In this document: positions 5,677 to 12,963 of the stretch, in pieces
How the letters are laid out: every line of letters starts with the position of its first letter
Position numbering within the stretch: position 1 is the first letter of the stretch
Assembly: GCA_902492275.1 (NCBI GenBank)
Contig: CABUKW010000073.1
Location: 1-14,189, forward strand
Source of the DNA: an uncultured Peptococcaceae bacterium
GTDB lineage: Bacteria; Bacillota; Peptococcia; Peptococcales; Peptococcaceae
Direction: 5' to 3'
Length of the DNA stretch: 14,189 nt
Notes under the pieces: generated by a model
What the model was told of the DNA's origin: nothing
Databases searched by the model: none
What the model saw: the letters and a program-made list of their open reading frames with translations, nothing else
Made by a program: the position numbers and the translations under genes

Positions 5677-7293
5677 TTACATCATACCGCCCATGCCGCC
5701 ATCCATCGGTGCTGGCTGTTCTTTTGTCACATCAGCAACCAAACTTTCAGTGGTTAAAATCATAGAAGCGATACTTGCTGCATTTTGTAACGCCGAACGG
5801 GTCACTTTTGCCGGGTCCACAATGCCGGCAGCAATCATATCTTCATAAACATCGGTACGTGCATTATAGCCTTGACCCAACGGCAGAGATTTTACTTTTT
5901 CTACAATAACAGAACCTTCTTTTCCGGCATTGAATGCAATCTGACGAACCGGTTCTTCCAAAGCCCGTTTAATAATATTGACACCCGTCTGTGCATCATC
6001 CACGTCCATCTTAATGCTTTCCAAGGCGGGCAGGATATTAATTAATGCAGTACCGCCACCTGGCACAATCCCTTCCTGTACAGCCGCTTTGGTAGCAGCC
6101 AGAGCATCTTCAATGCGATGTTTCTTTTCAGTCAGTTCGGTTTCCGTAGCTGCACCGACATGAATCACTGCCACGCCGCCGGCCAATTTTGCTACCCGTT
6201 CCATATATTTGTCGCGATCAAAATCAGAGGTGGTTTCTTCTGCTAGTACACGAATCTGAGCAACACGGGCATCGATTTCCGCTTTATCACCGGCACCTTC
6301 TACGATAGTAGTGTTTTCTTTGCCAACAGTTACTTTTGCAGCACTGCCCAACATGTCCAAAGTGGTATCTTCTAATTTATAACCCAATTCATCGGTTACT
6401 ACCTGACCACCTGTTAGAATAGCGATGTCTTTCAGCATTTCTTTTCTGCGTTCGCCAAAGCCTGGAGCTTTTACAGCAACGCAGGTAAAGGTACCTCTCA
6501 GTTTATTTAACAGCATCGTCGTCAATGCTTCGCCTTCCACATCTTCTGCAATCAGCAATAATGGACGGCTAGCTTGCACAACTTGTTCTAATACTGGCAA
6601 TACTTCCTGGATATTGCTGATTTTTTTATCGGTCAGCAAAATTAATGGATTATCCAATACCGCTACCATTTTGCTGGTATCGGTCACCATGTATGGAGAA
6701 ATATAGCCACGGTCAAACTGCATCCCTTTTACTACATCCAGCGTGGTACCGAAGGTTTGGGAATCTTCTACTGTGATAACCCCTTCTTTACCGACCACTT
6801 CCATAGCTTCGGCAATTAATTCACCGATTTTTGGATCGTCACAGGATACCGCAGCAACCTGCGCAATTTCTTCTTTGGTTTCAATTTTCTGAGACAGAGA
6901 GCCAATAGCTTCTACAGCAGTTTCCACTGCTTTCTGAATTCCCTGACGAATTACCATTGGATTAGCGCCAGCAGCTACGTTTTTTAAACCTTCCCGTACC
7001 ATAGCCTGTGCCAAAACAGTTGCAGTAGTAGTCCCGTCACCGGCTACATCGTTTGTTTTAGTAGCTACTTCTTTCAGCAACTGAACACCCATATCTTCAA
7101 ATGGATCTTCCAAATCAATTTCACGGGCAATGGATACACCATCATTGGTGATGACTGGAGCGCCATATTTTTTGCCTAATACAACATTTCTACCTTTTGG
7201 CCCTAAGGTTACCTTTACTGCTTCCGCAACAGCATTTACGCCAACTTCCAGAGATTTTCTAGCTTCTTCCCCAAAACGAATTTCTTTCGCCAT
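5677..7293 (-). CDS. groEL: 60-kDa chaperonin GroEL
   Basis: ATP-driven cytosolic folding chamber, working with GroES. Its 538 aa are the usual length. All landmarks are present: N-terminal equatorial VTLGPKGRNVVL (about 28-39), the ATP-binding loop GDGTTTATVLAQ with D86, apical-domain VKAPGFGERRKEML, the signature AAVQEGIVPGGGTAL, and a C-terminal GGMGGMM tail. It reads LGKKYGAP where many homologues have LDKKFGAP, a minor variant. ATG at 7293 with TAGGAGG well placed upstream. It lies 55 nt downstream of groES in one operon under CIRCE control, with a terminator 32 nt after its stop. Confidence 0.99.
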   Translation of the reverse strand: MAKEIRFGEEARKSLEVGVNAVAEAVKVTLGPKGRNVVLGKKYGAPVITNDGVSIAREIDLEDPFEDMGVQLLKEVATKTNDVAGDGTTTATVLAQAMVREGLKNVAAGANPMVIRQGIQKAVETAVEAIGSLSQKIETKEEIAQVAAVSCDDPKIGELIAEAMEVVGKEGVITVEDSQTFGTTLDVVKGMQFDRGYISPYMVTDTSKMVAVLDNPLILLTDKKISNIQEVLPVLEQVVQASRPLLLIAEDVEGEALTTMLLNKLRGTFTCVAVKAPGFGERRKEMLKDIAILTGGQVVTDELGYKLEDTTLDMLGSAAKVTVGKENTTIVEGAGDKAEIDARVAQIRVLAEETTSDFDRDKYMERVAKLAGGVAVIHVGAATETELTEKKHRIEDALAATKAAVQEGIVPGGGTALINILPALESIKMDVDDAQTGVNIIKRALEEPVRQIAFNAGKEGSVIVEKVKSLPLGQGYNARTDVYEDMIAAGIVDPAKVTRSALQNAASIASMILTTESLVADVTKEQPAPMDGGMGGMM

Positions 7294-7348
7294 GATTATT
7301 TGCCTCCTAAAATGTTTTTACTTTGCGCTTATCAAGCAAACAACAAAC

Positions 7349-7639
7349 CTATTCTAATACAACCAGAATATCATTTTCTGCTAACAGGACTAACTCTTCA
7401 CCGTCAAATTTTACTTCAATACCAGCATGTTTTCCATAAACGACTTTGTCGCCCACTTTTACTTCCAGCGGAATGCGCTGTCCTGTTGCCTGAGATACAT
7501 AACCACTGCCAACTGCAATGACTTCGCCCTGATGTGGTTTTTCCTGGGCAGAGCCTGGCAGAACAATACCACTCTTTGTTTTTTCTTCCACTGCTACAGG
7601 TTTTACTGCAATTCTGTCACCAATTGGTCTGATACTCAT
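7349..7639 (-). CDS. groES: 10-kDa co-chaperonin GroES
   Basis: Lid of the GroEL chamber. The 96-aa product has the expected RPIGDRIAVKPVAVEEKTKSG start (residues 3-23), a mobile loop within KTKSGIVLPGSAQEKPHQG (about 20-38), and the C-terminal YGKHAGIEVKFDGEELVLL block with the ending ENDILVVLE. The ATG at 7639 follows AAGGAGG about 10 nt upstream. First gene of the groES-groEL operon; the CIRCE operator is 55 nt before its start codon, so heat or misfolding stress should release HrcA repression. hrcA is not in the window. Confidence 0.99.
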   Translation of the reverse strand: MSIRPIGDRIAVKPVAVEEKTKSGIVLPGSAQEKPHQGEVIAVGSGYVSQATGQRIPLEVKVGDKVVYGKHAGIEVKFDGEELVLLAENDILVVLE

Positions 7640-7693
7640 AATAAAAAAGCCTCCTTAAAATATAAAAATCATCCTGATTTAACTAGTTTTTTG

Positions 7694-7720
7694 TTAGCAC
7701 TCAATTAAGTTGAGTGCTAA
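7694..7720 (-). promoter_or_regulatory. CIRCE operator (HrcA binding site)
   Basis: TTAGCACTC, nine bases (AATTAAGTT), then GAGTGCTAA: both half-sites match the CIRCE consensus exactly and the spacing is the standard 9 nt. It lies immediately downstream of the predicted groES start point. Confidence 0.98.
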
Positions 7721-7727
7721 CATTTAT

Positions 7728-7755
7728 ATAATACCACCTTGACAAAAAAAAGCAA
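7728..7755 (-). promoter_or_regulatory. groESL promoter
   Basis: On the minus strand TTGCTT (7755-7750), a 16-nt T-rich spacer, and TATTAT (7733-7728). Predicted initiation near 7721 abuts the CIRCE element, as is usual for HrcA-controlled groE operons. Confidence 0.6.
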
Positions 7756-7774
7756 GAGATTTTTCTAAAAAAAT

Positions 7775-7802
7775 TTGCCAAAATGGAAAAATATTTTATA
7801 AT
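7775..7802 (+). promoter_or_regulatory. Promoter of the folate cyclo-ligase gene
   Basis: TTGCCA (7775-7780), 16 nt, TATAAT (7797-7802), giving a start near 7809 and about 68 nt of leader. It is back-to-back with the groESL promoter, with the two -35 elements 19 nt apart. Confidence 0.65.
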
Positions 7803-7876
7803 GGACTATAGAAAAATCTGTTATCCCTTTATTCGTGACTATCTTGAAAAAATCCTGCCAAGAAGGAGTGCTGTCG

Positions 7877-8449
7877 GTGAAAAATCAGCTTCGACAATAT
7901 TATAAACAACTTCGTAACCAATTAAGCGCAGCCACCGTAAAAAAATACAGCGCACAGATTGCTGCCCAGCTTTTTGAACTACCGCTATGGCAAAACAGTC
8001 AAACTATTATGCTTTACCTCTCCTTCCAAAACGAGGTGTCCACTGTCGCCATCTATCAAGCAGGCTGGCAAAGAGGCAAAACAATGCTTATACCCATTTG
8101 TGGACCTCAAGATGGCCTGATGGAAATGAGCTGCATCACATCAATGGAACAACTAGTCTATAATCGCTATGGCATCGGAGAGCTTCCGGCTCACCTACAG
8201 CATATGATAGCGCCAGAACAAATCGATCTCTGTTTAATTCCCGGTATTGCCTTTGACCATGCTGGCAATCGCTTAGGATTTGGCGCTGGCTATTACGACC
8301 GTTACTTGCTCCGGCTTCGACCTGATGTGAAACGGCTGGCGCTAGCTTATGAATGCCAACTGCATTCCCAATTGCTGCCTACCGACCAATATGATTTGCC
8401 AATGGATTATATTCTGACAGAACGTCAATTATACCAAATCACACCATAA
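7877..8449 (+). CDS. 5-formyltetrahydrofolate cyclo-ligase
   Basis: ATP-dependent conversion of 5-formyl-THF to 5,10-methenyl-THF in the cytosol, returning a dead-end folate to the one-carbon pool (the YgfA/YqgN/MTHFS family). The 190-aa product is of normal length. It has YLSFQNEVST (residues 47-56), where the folate-pocket Glu lies, IPGIAFDHAGNRLGFG (about 121-136), and the ATP-binding signature LGFGAGYYDRYL (133-144). The start is a GTG at 7877, with AAGGAG (7863-7868) 8 nt upstream; the reading frame opens earlier, at a GTG at 7835, but that has no ribosome site. It is a single-gene unit with its own promoter, divergent from groESL and convergent with recN. Confidence 0.95.
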   Translation: MKNQLRQYYKQLRNQLSAATVKKYSAQIAAQLFELPLWQNSQTIMLYLSFQNEVSTVAIYQAGWQRGKTMLIPICGPQDGLMEMSCITSMEQLVYNRYGIGELPAHLQHMIAPEQIDLCLIPGIAFDHAGNRLGFGAGYYDRYLLRLRPDVKRLALAYECQLHSQLLPTDQYDLPMDYILTERQLYQITP

Positions 8450-8453
8450 AAAT

Positions 8454-8510
8454 TGCCGCATAGAAGACTGTTTCTTTCTCTAGAGAGCAATCTGCTATGC
8501 GGCATTTTTT
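8454..8510. terminator. Terminator shared by the folate gene and recN operon
   Basis: TGCCGCATAG (8454-8463) and CTATGCGGCA (8495-8504) form a perfect 10-bp stem. A six-T run follows on the plus strand, and on the minus strand a T-run also follows (GGCAATTTTTAT), so it can serve both convergent units. It begins 4 nt after the folate gene stop. Confidence 0.85.
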
Positions 8511-8561
8511 ATTCTATTTGCATCGTTATTTTATACCGACTATTCGCGCCAGAAACACAAA

Positions 8562-10244
8562 TTAATTTTTTCCTTTATGTTGAGAAGCAGTCCGCTTCAA
8601 CTCTTCAGCATGTCGTAACTGAAATTCTTCTTCACCACCTAGCATACGGGCCAGCTCAGCAATTTCCTCTGTAGCCTCCAGTGCTGTCACACTGGTAATT
8701 GTCTGTTCACCGTCAATGGTTTTCCGAATTTGAAAATGCCGGTCGGCCAGGGCTGCAATTTGCGGGGAATGGGTCACACAAATAACCTGAGCATGATTGC
8801 TGACAGCGGCTAGTTTTTCGCCTACTTTTACAACGATATTACCGCCAATGCCAGTATCAATTTCGTCAAAAATCAGCGTATCAATACTTTCATACTGTGC
8901 CAACACTGTTTTAAAGGCCAGCATAATACGGGACATTTCCCCACCAGAAGCAATCTGACTCAGCTCTCTAAGCGGCTGTCCAGGATTAGCAGACATAAAA
9001 AATTCCACCTGATCCATGCCCTGTACTGTCGGCTTTTTTTCCGCAAACTGTACAGCAAAGCGAGTATGACCCATGGCAAGTTGCGTTAATTGAGCCAACA
9101 AATCCTCGGTAAGTCTCTGAGCCAATTGCTGCCGCACTTGTCTTACCTCTAACGCCACTTTTTCAAATTGCTGTTGTTTTTGCTGGCAAAGCTGCTCCAA
9201 CTCAGCAATTTCCTCATCGGCATGTTCTAAGGTGCCAATTTCTTCCTGTAAACGATGCTGCTCTGCCATCAGTTCTGGAATAGACAGATTGTATTTACGT
9301 TTAGCCTTATCCAACGTATACTTACGCTCGTTCAATCGTTCTCTGCGCTCAGCATCATAATCCATTTTGCCATGATAGCCTGATAAGGTTAAGCCATAAT
9401 CTTCCGCCATATACAGCATACTTTGCAAGCTTTCTGTTATTTCATGCAATTTCTTATCATACTGGCTGATTGTTTTCATAGCTTCTACAGTTGCTGTTAG
9501 CAAGGCATATACAGAACGCCGGTCACCATATAAGGCATGGTAGGCTTTTTCTGTCACCGTTGAAATTTTTTCGTAATTGTCCAACACCACCAATTCTTTT
9601 TCCAACGCTTCTTCCTCACCATCTTGCAGCTGCAGTTCTTCCAATTCCCGCAGTTTAAAACGCAGAAAATCCAGACGTTCCTGACGTTCTCGCAGTGTTT
9701 GCCGCAAGCTATCGCGTTTTTGTTGAGCCTGTGCCAATTGTTGATAGGCTTGTGCCATCAACAACTTCTGCTGTTGAAAAGTGCTATCACCTAAGCTGTC
9801 CAGCATTTCCAGATGGTGTTCTTTATTTGAAATGGCCTGAAAATCATGCTGCCCATAAATATTAATCAAAAGTTGCCCCACCTGCCGGAAACTGGCCAAG
9901 GTCACAGTACGGTCATTGATGCGACAGGTGTTTTTCCCGTTTATCGTCAATTCTCGATATAAAATCAGCTGATGTTCCTCGTCCATCTCATATCCTAACT
10001 GCAACAACAGCAATTCCAGCTGAGATGCCCTTTCCACCGAAAAAACTCCCTCAACCATAGATTTTTTACAGCCAAAACGAACATCCTTGCTGCTGGCTCT
10101 AGCACCCAGCAGCAACGAAACTGCATCAATAATAATGGATTTTCCGGCGCCGGTTTCGCCCGTCAATACATTTAATCTGTCATCAAATTCAAGTTCTATC
10201 TGATGTATCAAGGCAAAATCCTTTACCATCAGCCGCATGAGCAT
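8562..10244 (-). CDS. recN: DNA repair protein RecN
   Basis: SMC-like ATPase recruited early to double-strand breaks. The 560 aa match the family length. The head halves are Walker A GETGAGKS (29-36) and, at the other end, the ABC signature SGGEMSR (433-439), Walker B LIFDEIDTGIGG (457 on) and the THSPQ switch (491-495). They are separated by long Gln/Glu/Leu-rich coiled-coil segments (about 150-225 and 310-385). The ATG at 10244 has AGGTGA 6 nt upstream; an ATG two codons later is a possible alternative. It is the last gene of the dxs-to-recN operon, 17 nt after argR. In sporulating Firmicutes the next genes are spoIVB and spo0A; here a terminator and a convergent gene follow. Confidence 0.98.
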   Translation of the reverse strand: MLMRLMVKDFALIHQIELEFDDRLNVLTGETGAGKSIIIDAVSLLLGARASSKDVRFGCKKSMVEGVFSVERASQLELLLLQLGYEMDEEHQLILYRELTINGKNTCRINDRTVTLASFRQVGQLLINIYGQHDFQAISNKEHHLEMLDSLGDSTFQQQKLLMAQAYQQLAQAQQKRDSLRQTLRERQERLDFLRFKLRELEELQLQDGEEEALEKELVVLDNYEKISTVTEKAYHALYGDRRSVYALLTATVEAMKTISQYDKKLHEITESLQSMLYMAEDYGLTLSGYHGKMDYDAERRERLNERKYTLDKAKRKYNLSIPELMAEQHRLQEEIGTLEHADEEIAELEQLCQQKQQQFEKVALEVRQVRQQLAQRLTEDLLAQLTQLAMGHTRFAVQFAEKKPTVQGMDQVEFFMSANPGQPLRELSQIASGGEMSRIMLAFKTVLAQYESIDTLIFDEIDTGIGGNIVVKVGEKLAAVSNHAQVICVTHSPQIAALADRHFQIRKTIDGEQTITSVTALEATEEIAELARMLGGEEEFQLRHAEELKRTASQHKGKN

Positions 10245-10261
10245 ATCTTTTCACCTGCCAT

Positions 10262-10708
10262 TCAATCCAGATAAGACTCTAACTTATCAATAATATCAGG
10301 AATTTCTTCTTTTTTTCTAGCTACTACCAAAATCGTATCATCGCCGGCAACGGAGCCAAGAATTTCCGCCCACTGTGCGTTATCCAACGCAGAAGCTACT
10401 GCATTGGCATTACCAGGCGCTGTGCGCACAATCAAAATATTTTCGCTGGCCGCATAATTTAATACAAACTCCTTCAGCATAAACCGCAGCCGCGTCTCCG
10501 ATACGGTAATCTCCGTAGGCAATGAATAACGGTAGCGATCATTGCCTACCGAAATTTTAATCAGCGCCAATTCCTTGATATCTCTGGAAACAGTGGCCTG
10601 AGTCACGTTAAAACCATCTTGTTTTAAAAGCTCTGCCAGTTCTTCCTGAGTACCTACAATATTCTCTTTAATAATTTCTAATATCTTTCTATGACGCTTT
10701 GTCTTCAC
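10262..10708 (-). CDS. argR: Arginine repressor ArgR/AhrC
   Basis: Arginine-sensing hexameric DNA-binding protein that represses arginine synthesis and can activate catabolism. The 148 aa comprise an N-terminal winged HTH with TQATVSRDIKEL (36-47) and a C-terminal oligomerisation/arginine-binding domain with RTAPGNANAVASALD (95-109) and GSVAGDDTILVV (118-129); the GDD aspartates contact arginine in the family. The start is a GTG at 10708 preceded by AGGGTGG at 8-nt spacing. It lies 19 nt after nadK and 17 nt before recN, the usual Firmicute neighbourhood. An ARG-box-like sequence in the carA leader (795-808) is a possible target in the same window. Confidence 0.97.
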   Translation of the reverse strand: MKTKRHRKILEIIKENIVGTQEELAELLKQDGFNVTQATVSRDIKELALIKISVGNDRYRYSLPTEITVSETRLRFMLKEFVLNYAASENILIVRTAPGNANAVASALDNAQWAEILGSVAGDDTILVVARKKEEIPDIIDKLESYLD

Positions 10709-10727
10709 CTAGTTCACCACCCTGTTT

Positions 10728-11588
10728 TTATTCCTGCACACCTTTTAATTTTTCTCGCAAGACAGCAAAAAAATTACGTTTTTCCAACACAATCAAGCGT
10801 GTATCATGCTGTGCCTTGCAAATCTGAATTCTATCACCTTTTTTCAATTCTACACCGTTTTGCCCATCAACAGTCAGCATAGCAGGCGTGTTATTGGCAG
10901 CCAACCGCACCGTAAGCATATGCTCCGGCGAAAAAATCAATGGCCGGGCAATCAAACTATGGGGACAAATAGGCGCCACAATACATAAATCAATAGCCGG
11001 ATATACAATCGGCCCGCCTGCCGACAACGAATATCCGGTAGAACCGGTAGGCGTAGAAAAAATCAGGCCATCACCATGATAGCGCTCTACCAATTGCTCG
11101 TTTAAATAAAGCTCCATTTTAATAATGCGGGATAACGCCCCTTTTGTAACTACCAAATCATTCAGAGCGCTCACATCGGCAATACATTGCCCATCTCGAA
11201 AAACCTGCGCGTTCAGCATCATGCGATGCTCGATTTGATAGTTTCCTGCCAGCAGTTGCTGTAGGCTTTCTGTCATCTGCTCCACTTCTATTTCCGTCAA
11301 AAAGCCTAAATATCCCTGATTAATACCCAAAATAGGGATGGCACAACCATAAACAGTTCTAGCCGCCCGCAACATGGTGCCATCTCCGCCAATCACCAAA
11401 ACCAACTGCACCGCAGCACAAAATTGTTCCTCTGTGCTCTGCTGCAATTTTAAGGCCTCTGCTTCGGTTCCAATAGCTGCCACTGTAACCTGCTGCTGCC
11501 GCAGCAGGTCCACAAGTTGCAGACCAATTTTGACAATCTGTTCTTTATCTCGATTAATAATCAAACCTACCGTTTTGATTGTTTCCAT
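10728..11588 (-). CDS. nadK: NAD kinase
   Basis: Phosphorylates NAD to NADP with ATP or polyphosphate in the cytosol. The 286 aa contain the catalytic GGDGT (67-71, Asp69), GINQGYLGFLTEI (88-100), the NAD-contacting ALNDLVV (141-147), and DGLIFSTPTGSTGYSLSAGG (173-192), followed by PICPHSL. GINQGY is a slight variant of the more common GIN-x-G-H/N/R. The ATG at 11588 has AGGAGAG, whose SD overlaps the TAG stop of the upstream gene (TAGGAG), so translation is probably coupled. Fourth gene of the dxs-recN operon. Confidence 0.97.
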   Translation of the reverse strand: METIKTVGLIINRDKEQIVKIGLQLVDLLRQQQVTVAAIGTEAEALKLQQSTEEQFCAAVQLVLVIGGDGTMLRAARTVYGCAIPILGINQGYLGFLTEIEVEQMTESLQQLLAGNYQIEHRMMLNAQVFRDGQCIADVSALNDLVVTKGALSRIIKMELYLNEQLVERYHGDGLIFSTPTGSTGYSLSAGGPIVYPAIDLCIVAPICPHSLIARPLIFSPEHMLTVRLAANNTPAMLTVDGQNGVELKKGDRIQICKAQHDTRLIVLEKRNFFAVLREKLKGVQE

Positions 11589-11598
11589 AATTGCTCTC

Positions 11599-12153
11599 CT
11601 AAAACACTTTCAGCAAGCTATACACCAGCACACCAGCCAAAAGACTGGCCAAGCCATAGCCCACATAGCCTCTACGCCGTATATCGGTATAAGCGAACTG
11701 AATTTCCTGTAGGGTATGATGCTCCATATCTAACAACAAAACGCCGTCAGGCTGATACACTAACTTATATTCCAAAAGCTGGCGTCGCACATAAGGTAGC
11801 CGCACTGTTCCCTGCTGTCCGCTTTTCACTTCCACAATATAGGTTTTTCTGCCCTTACGCACAAAAAAATCAGCTCGCACTTTACTTTTCTGCGGCACAC
11901 CATCCACATAAACCGTGATGGTCTCCTCCAACTGAGCGGCTAAAATCCGGTAGCCCTGCCGGTGTAAAAACTTTACCGCTTTCTTCTCTGCAACTTCGCC
12001 CCGTTTAAACCGCCGGTTCATCCGCCAATTCCGATAGACTGTAGATAAAAAACGATATCCAATACCACCCGCTAGCATCCCTACCAACACCAACAACCAT
12101 AACCAATAATTAGCCGGTTGCTGTATTGCTGCAATTAACTGCTGTACATCCAT
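11599..12153 (-). CDS. Membrane-anchored PD-(D/E)XK nuclease-like protein
   Basis: Not a gene I can name. The 184 aa show three parts. A transmembrane helix at about 16-36 is followed by a strongly basic stretch RNWRMNRRFKRG. A soluble core (about 52-150) resembles YraN/Holliday-resolvase-like folds: GEVAEKKAVKFLHRQGYRIL (52-71), then D95 in RADFFV and EVK (108-110) in TYIVEVKSG, with Q125 after. These fit the PD-(D/E)XK catalytic pattern. A second transmembrane helix lies at about 164-181, preceded by RRRGY. Positive-inside logic puts both termini outside and the nuclease core in the cytoplasm. It abuts tlyA with no gap (stop TAA directly followed by ATG) and its own stop overlaps the nadK ribosome site, so it is a true operon member. 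DNA or RNA cleavage is inference from motif order. Confidence 0.72.
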   Translation of the reverse strand: MDVQQLIAAIQQPANYWLWLLVLVGMLAGGIGYRFLSTVYRNWRMNRRFKRGEVAEKKAVKFLHRQGYRILAAQLEETITVYVDGVPQKSKVRADFFVRKGRKTYIVEVKSGQQGTVRLPYVRRQLLEYKLVYQPDGVLLLDMEHHTLQEIQFAYTDIRRRGYVGYGLASLLAGVLVYSLLKVF

Positions 12154-12954
12154 TTAAGCGTCCAAACTTTCATGGGCCGCAGCCACCACAACAGCCGCAT
12201 TGGGAACAAAATCAGTATCTGGATTTTTACGGCCCCACAATAAATATTCAATATTACCCTCTGGCCCTTTCACTGGGGAATAATCCAACCCCCATACCGT
12301 TAAACCGATGTCCCGACAAAGCTGCAGAATTTTTTCTATTACTTCCCGATGCACGGCTGCATCGCGTACGACCCCTTTTTTGCCAACCTTTTCCCGTCCT
12401 GCTTCAAACTGAGGTTTAATCAAAGCCAACACATGACCATTTTTCTTCAAAAAGGCCATAGCTGGTGGCAAAATTTTATCCAGAGAAATAAACGACACAT
12501 CGGTGGTCACCACATCTACCATTTGACCCAAGCTGTCGGCCTCCAAATAACGGGCATTAGTCTTTTCCATACTGACCACTCTCGCATCGGTGCGCAGCTT
12601 CCAATCTAGCTGATTGTAGCCCACATCAATAGCAAATACCTTAGCCGCACCATTTTGCAGGGCACAGTCCACAAAACCTCCGGTAGAAGCTCCCAAATCG
12701 GCTACCACTTTATCGGTTAAATCCACTGGAAATACCTGCAAGGCTTTTTCCAGTTTCAATCCACCCCGACTTACATAGGGAATATCCTGTCCCAACAAAC
12801 GAATTGGCAATTCAGGATTTATTTCTGTGCCTGCTTTGTCAATTTTATTTTCATTGACCAATACCTTGCCGGCCATAATCAATGCCTTCGCTTTTTCCCG
12901 ACTAGCCGCCAGTCCTTTTTCTACCAATACCACATCTAATCGTTTTTTTGCCAT
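12154..12954 (-). CDS. tlyA: TlyA-family rRNA 2'-O-methyltransferase
   Basis: SAM-dependent ribose methyltransferase acting on 16S and/or 23S rRNA, called haemolysin TlyA (YqxC in Bacillus) in older annotation. The 266 aa have an N-terminal S4 RNA-binding domain (1-60; RLDVVLVEKGLAASREKAK) and the linker YVSRGGLKLEKAL. The FtsJ/RrmJ-type fold has SAM motif DLGASTGGFVDCAL (86-99). The expected K-D-K-E tetrad is visible: K67, D152 (TTDVSF), K180 (LIKPQFE) and E236 (GNIEYL). The start ATG at 12954 has AGAGGT overlapping the dxs stop region, 9 nt from the end of dxs. It sits directly after dxs as in most Firmicutes. Confidence 0.95.
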   Translation of the reverse strand: MAKKRLDVVLVEKGLAASREKAKALIMAGKVLVNENKIDKAGTEINPELPIRLLGQDIPYVSRGGLKLEKALQVFPVDLTDKVVADLGASTGGFVDCALQNGAAKVFAIDVGYNQLDWKLRTDARVVSMEKTNARYLEADSLGQMVDVVTTDVSFISLDKILPPAMAFLKKNGHVLALIKPQFEAGREKVGKKGVVRDAAVHREVIEKILQLCRDIGLTVWGLDYSPVKGPEGNIEYLLWGRKNPDTDFVPNAAVVVAAAHESLDA

Positions 12955-12963
12955 AATTCTATG

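Noticed and set aside
6425..7357. Plus-strand frames opposite groEL (6425-6706, 7130-7357)
   Set aside because: Antisense shadows of a highly conserved chaperonin gene.
7835..7876. 14-codon N-terminal extension of the folate cyclo-ligase
   Set aside because: No ribosome site before the upstream GTG, whereas AAGGAG sits 8 nt before the GTG at 7877, and homology begins just after that start.
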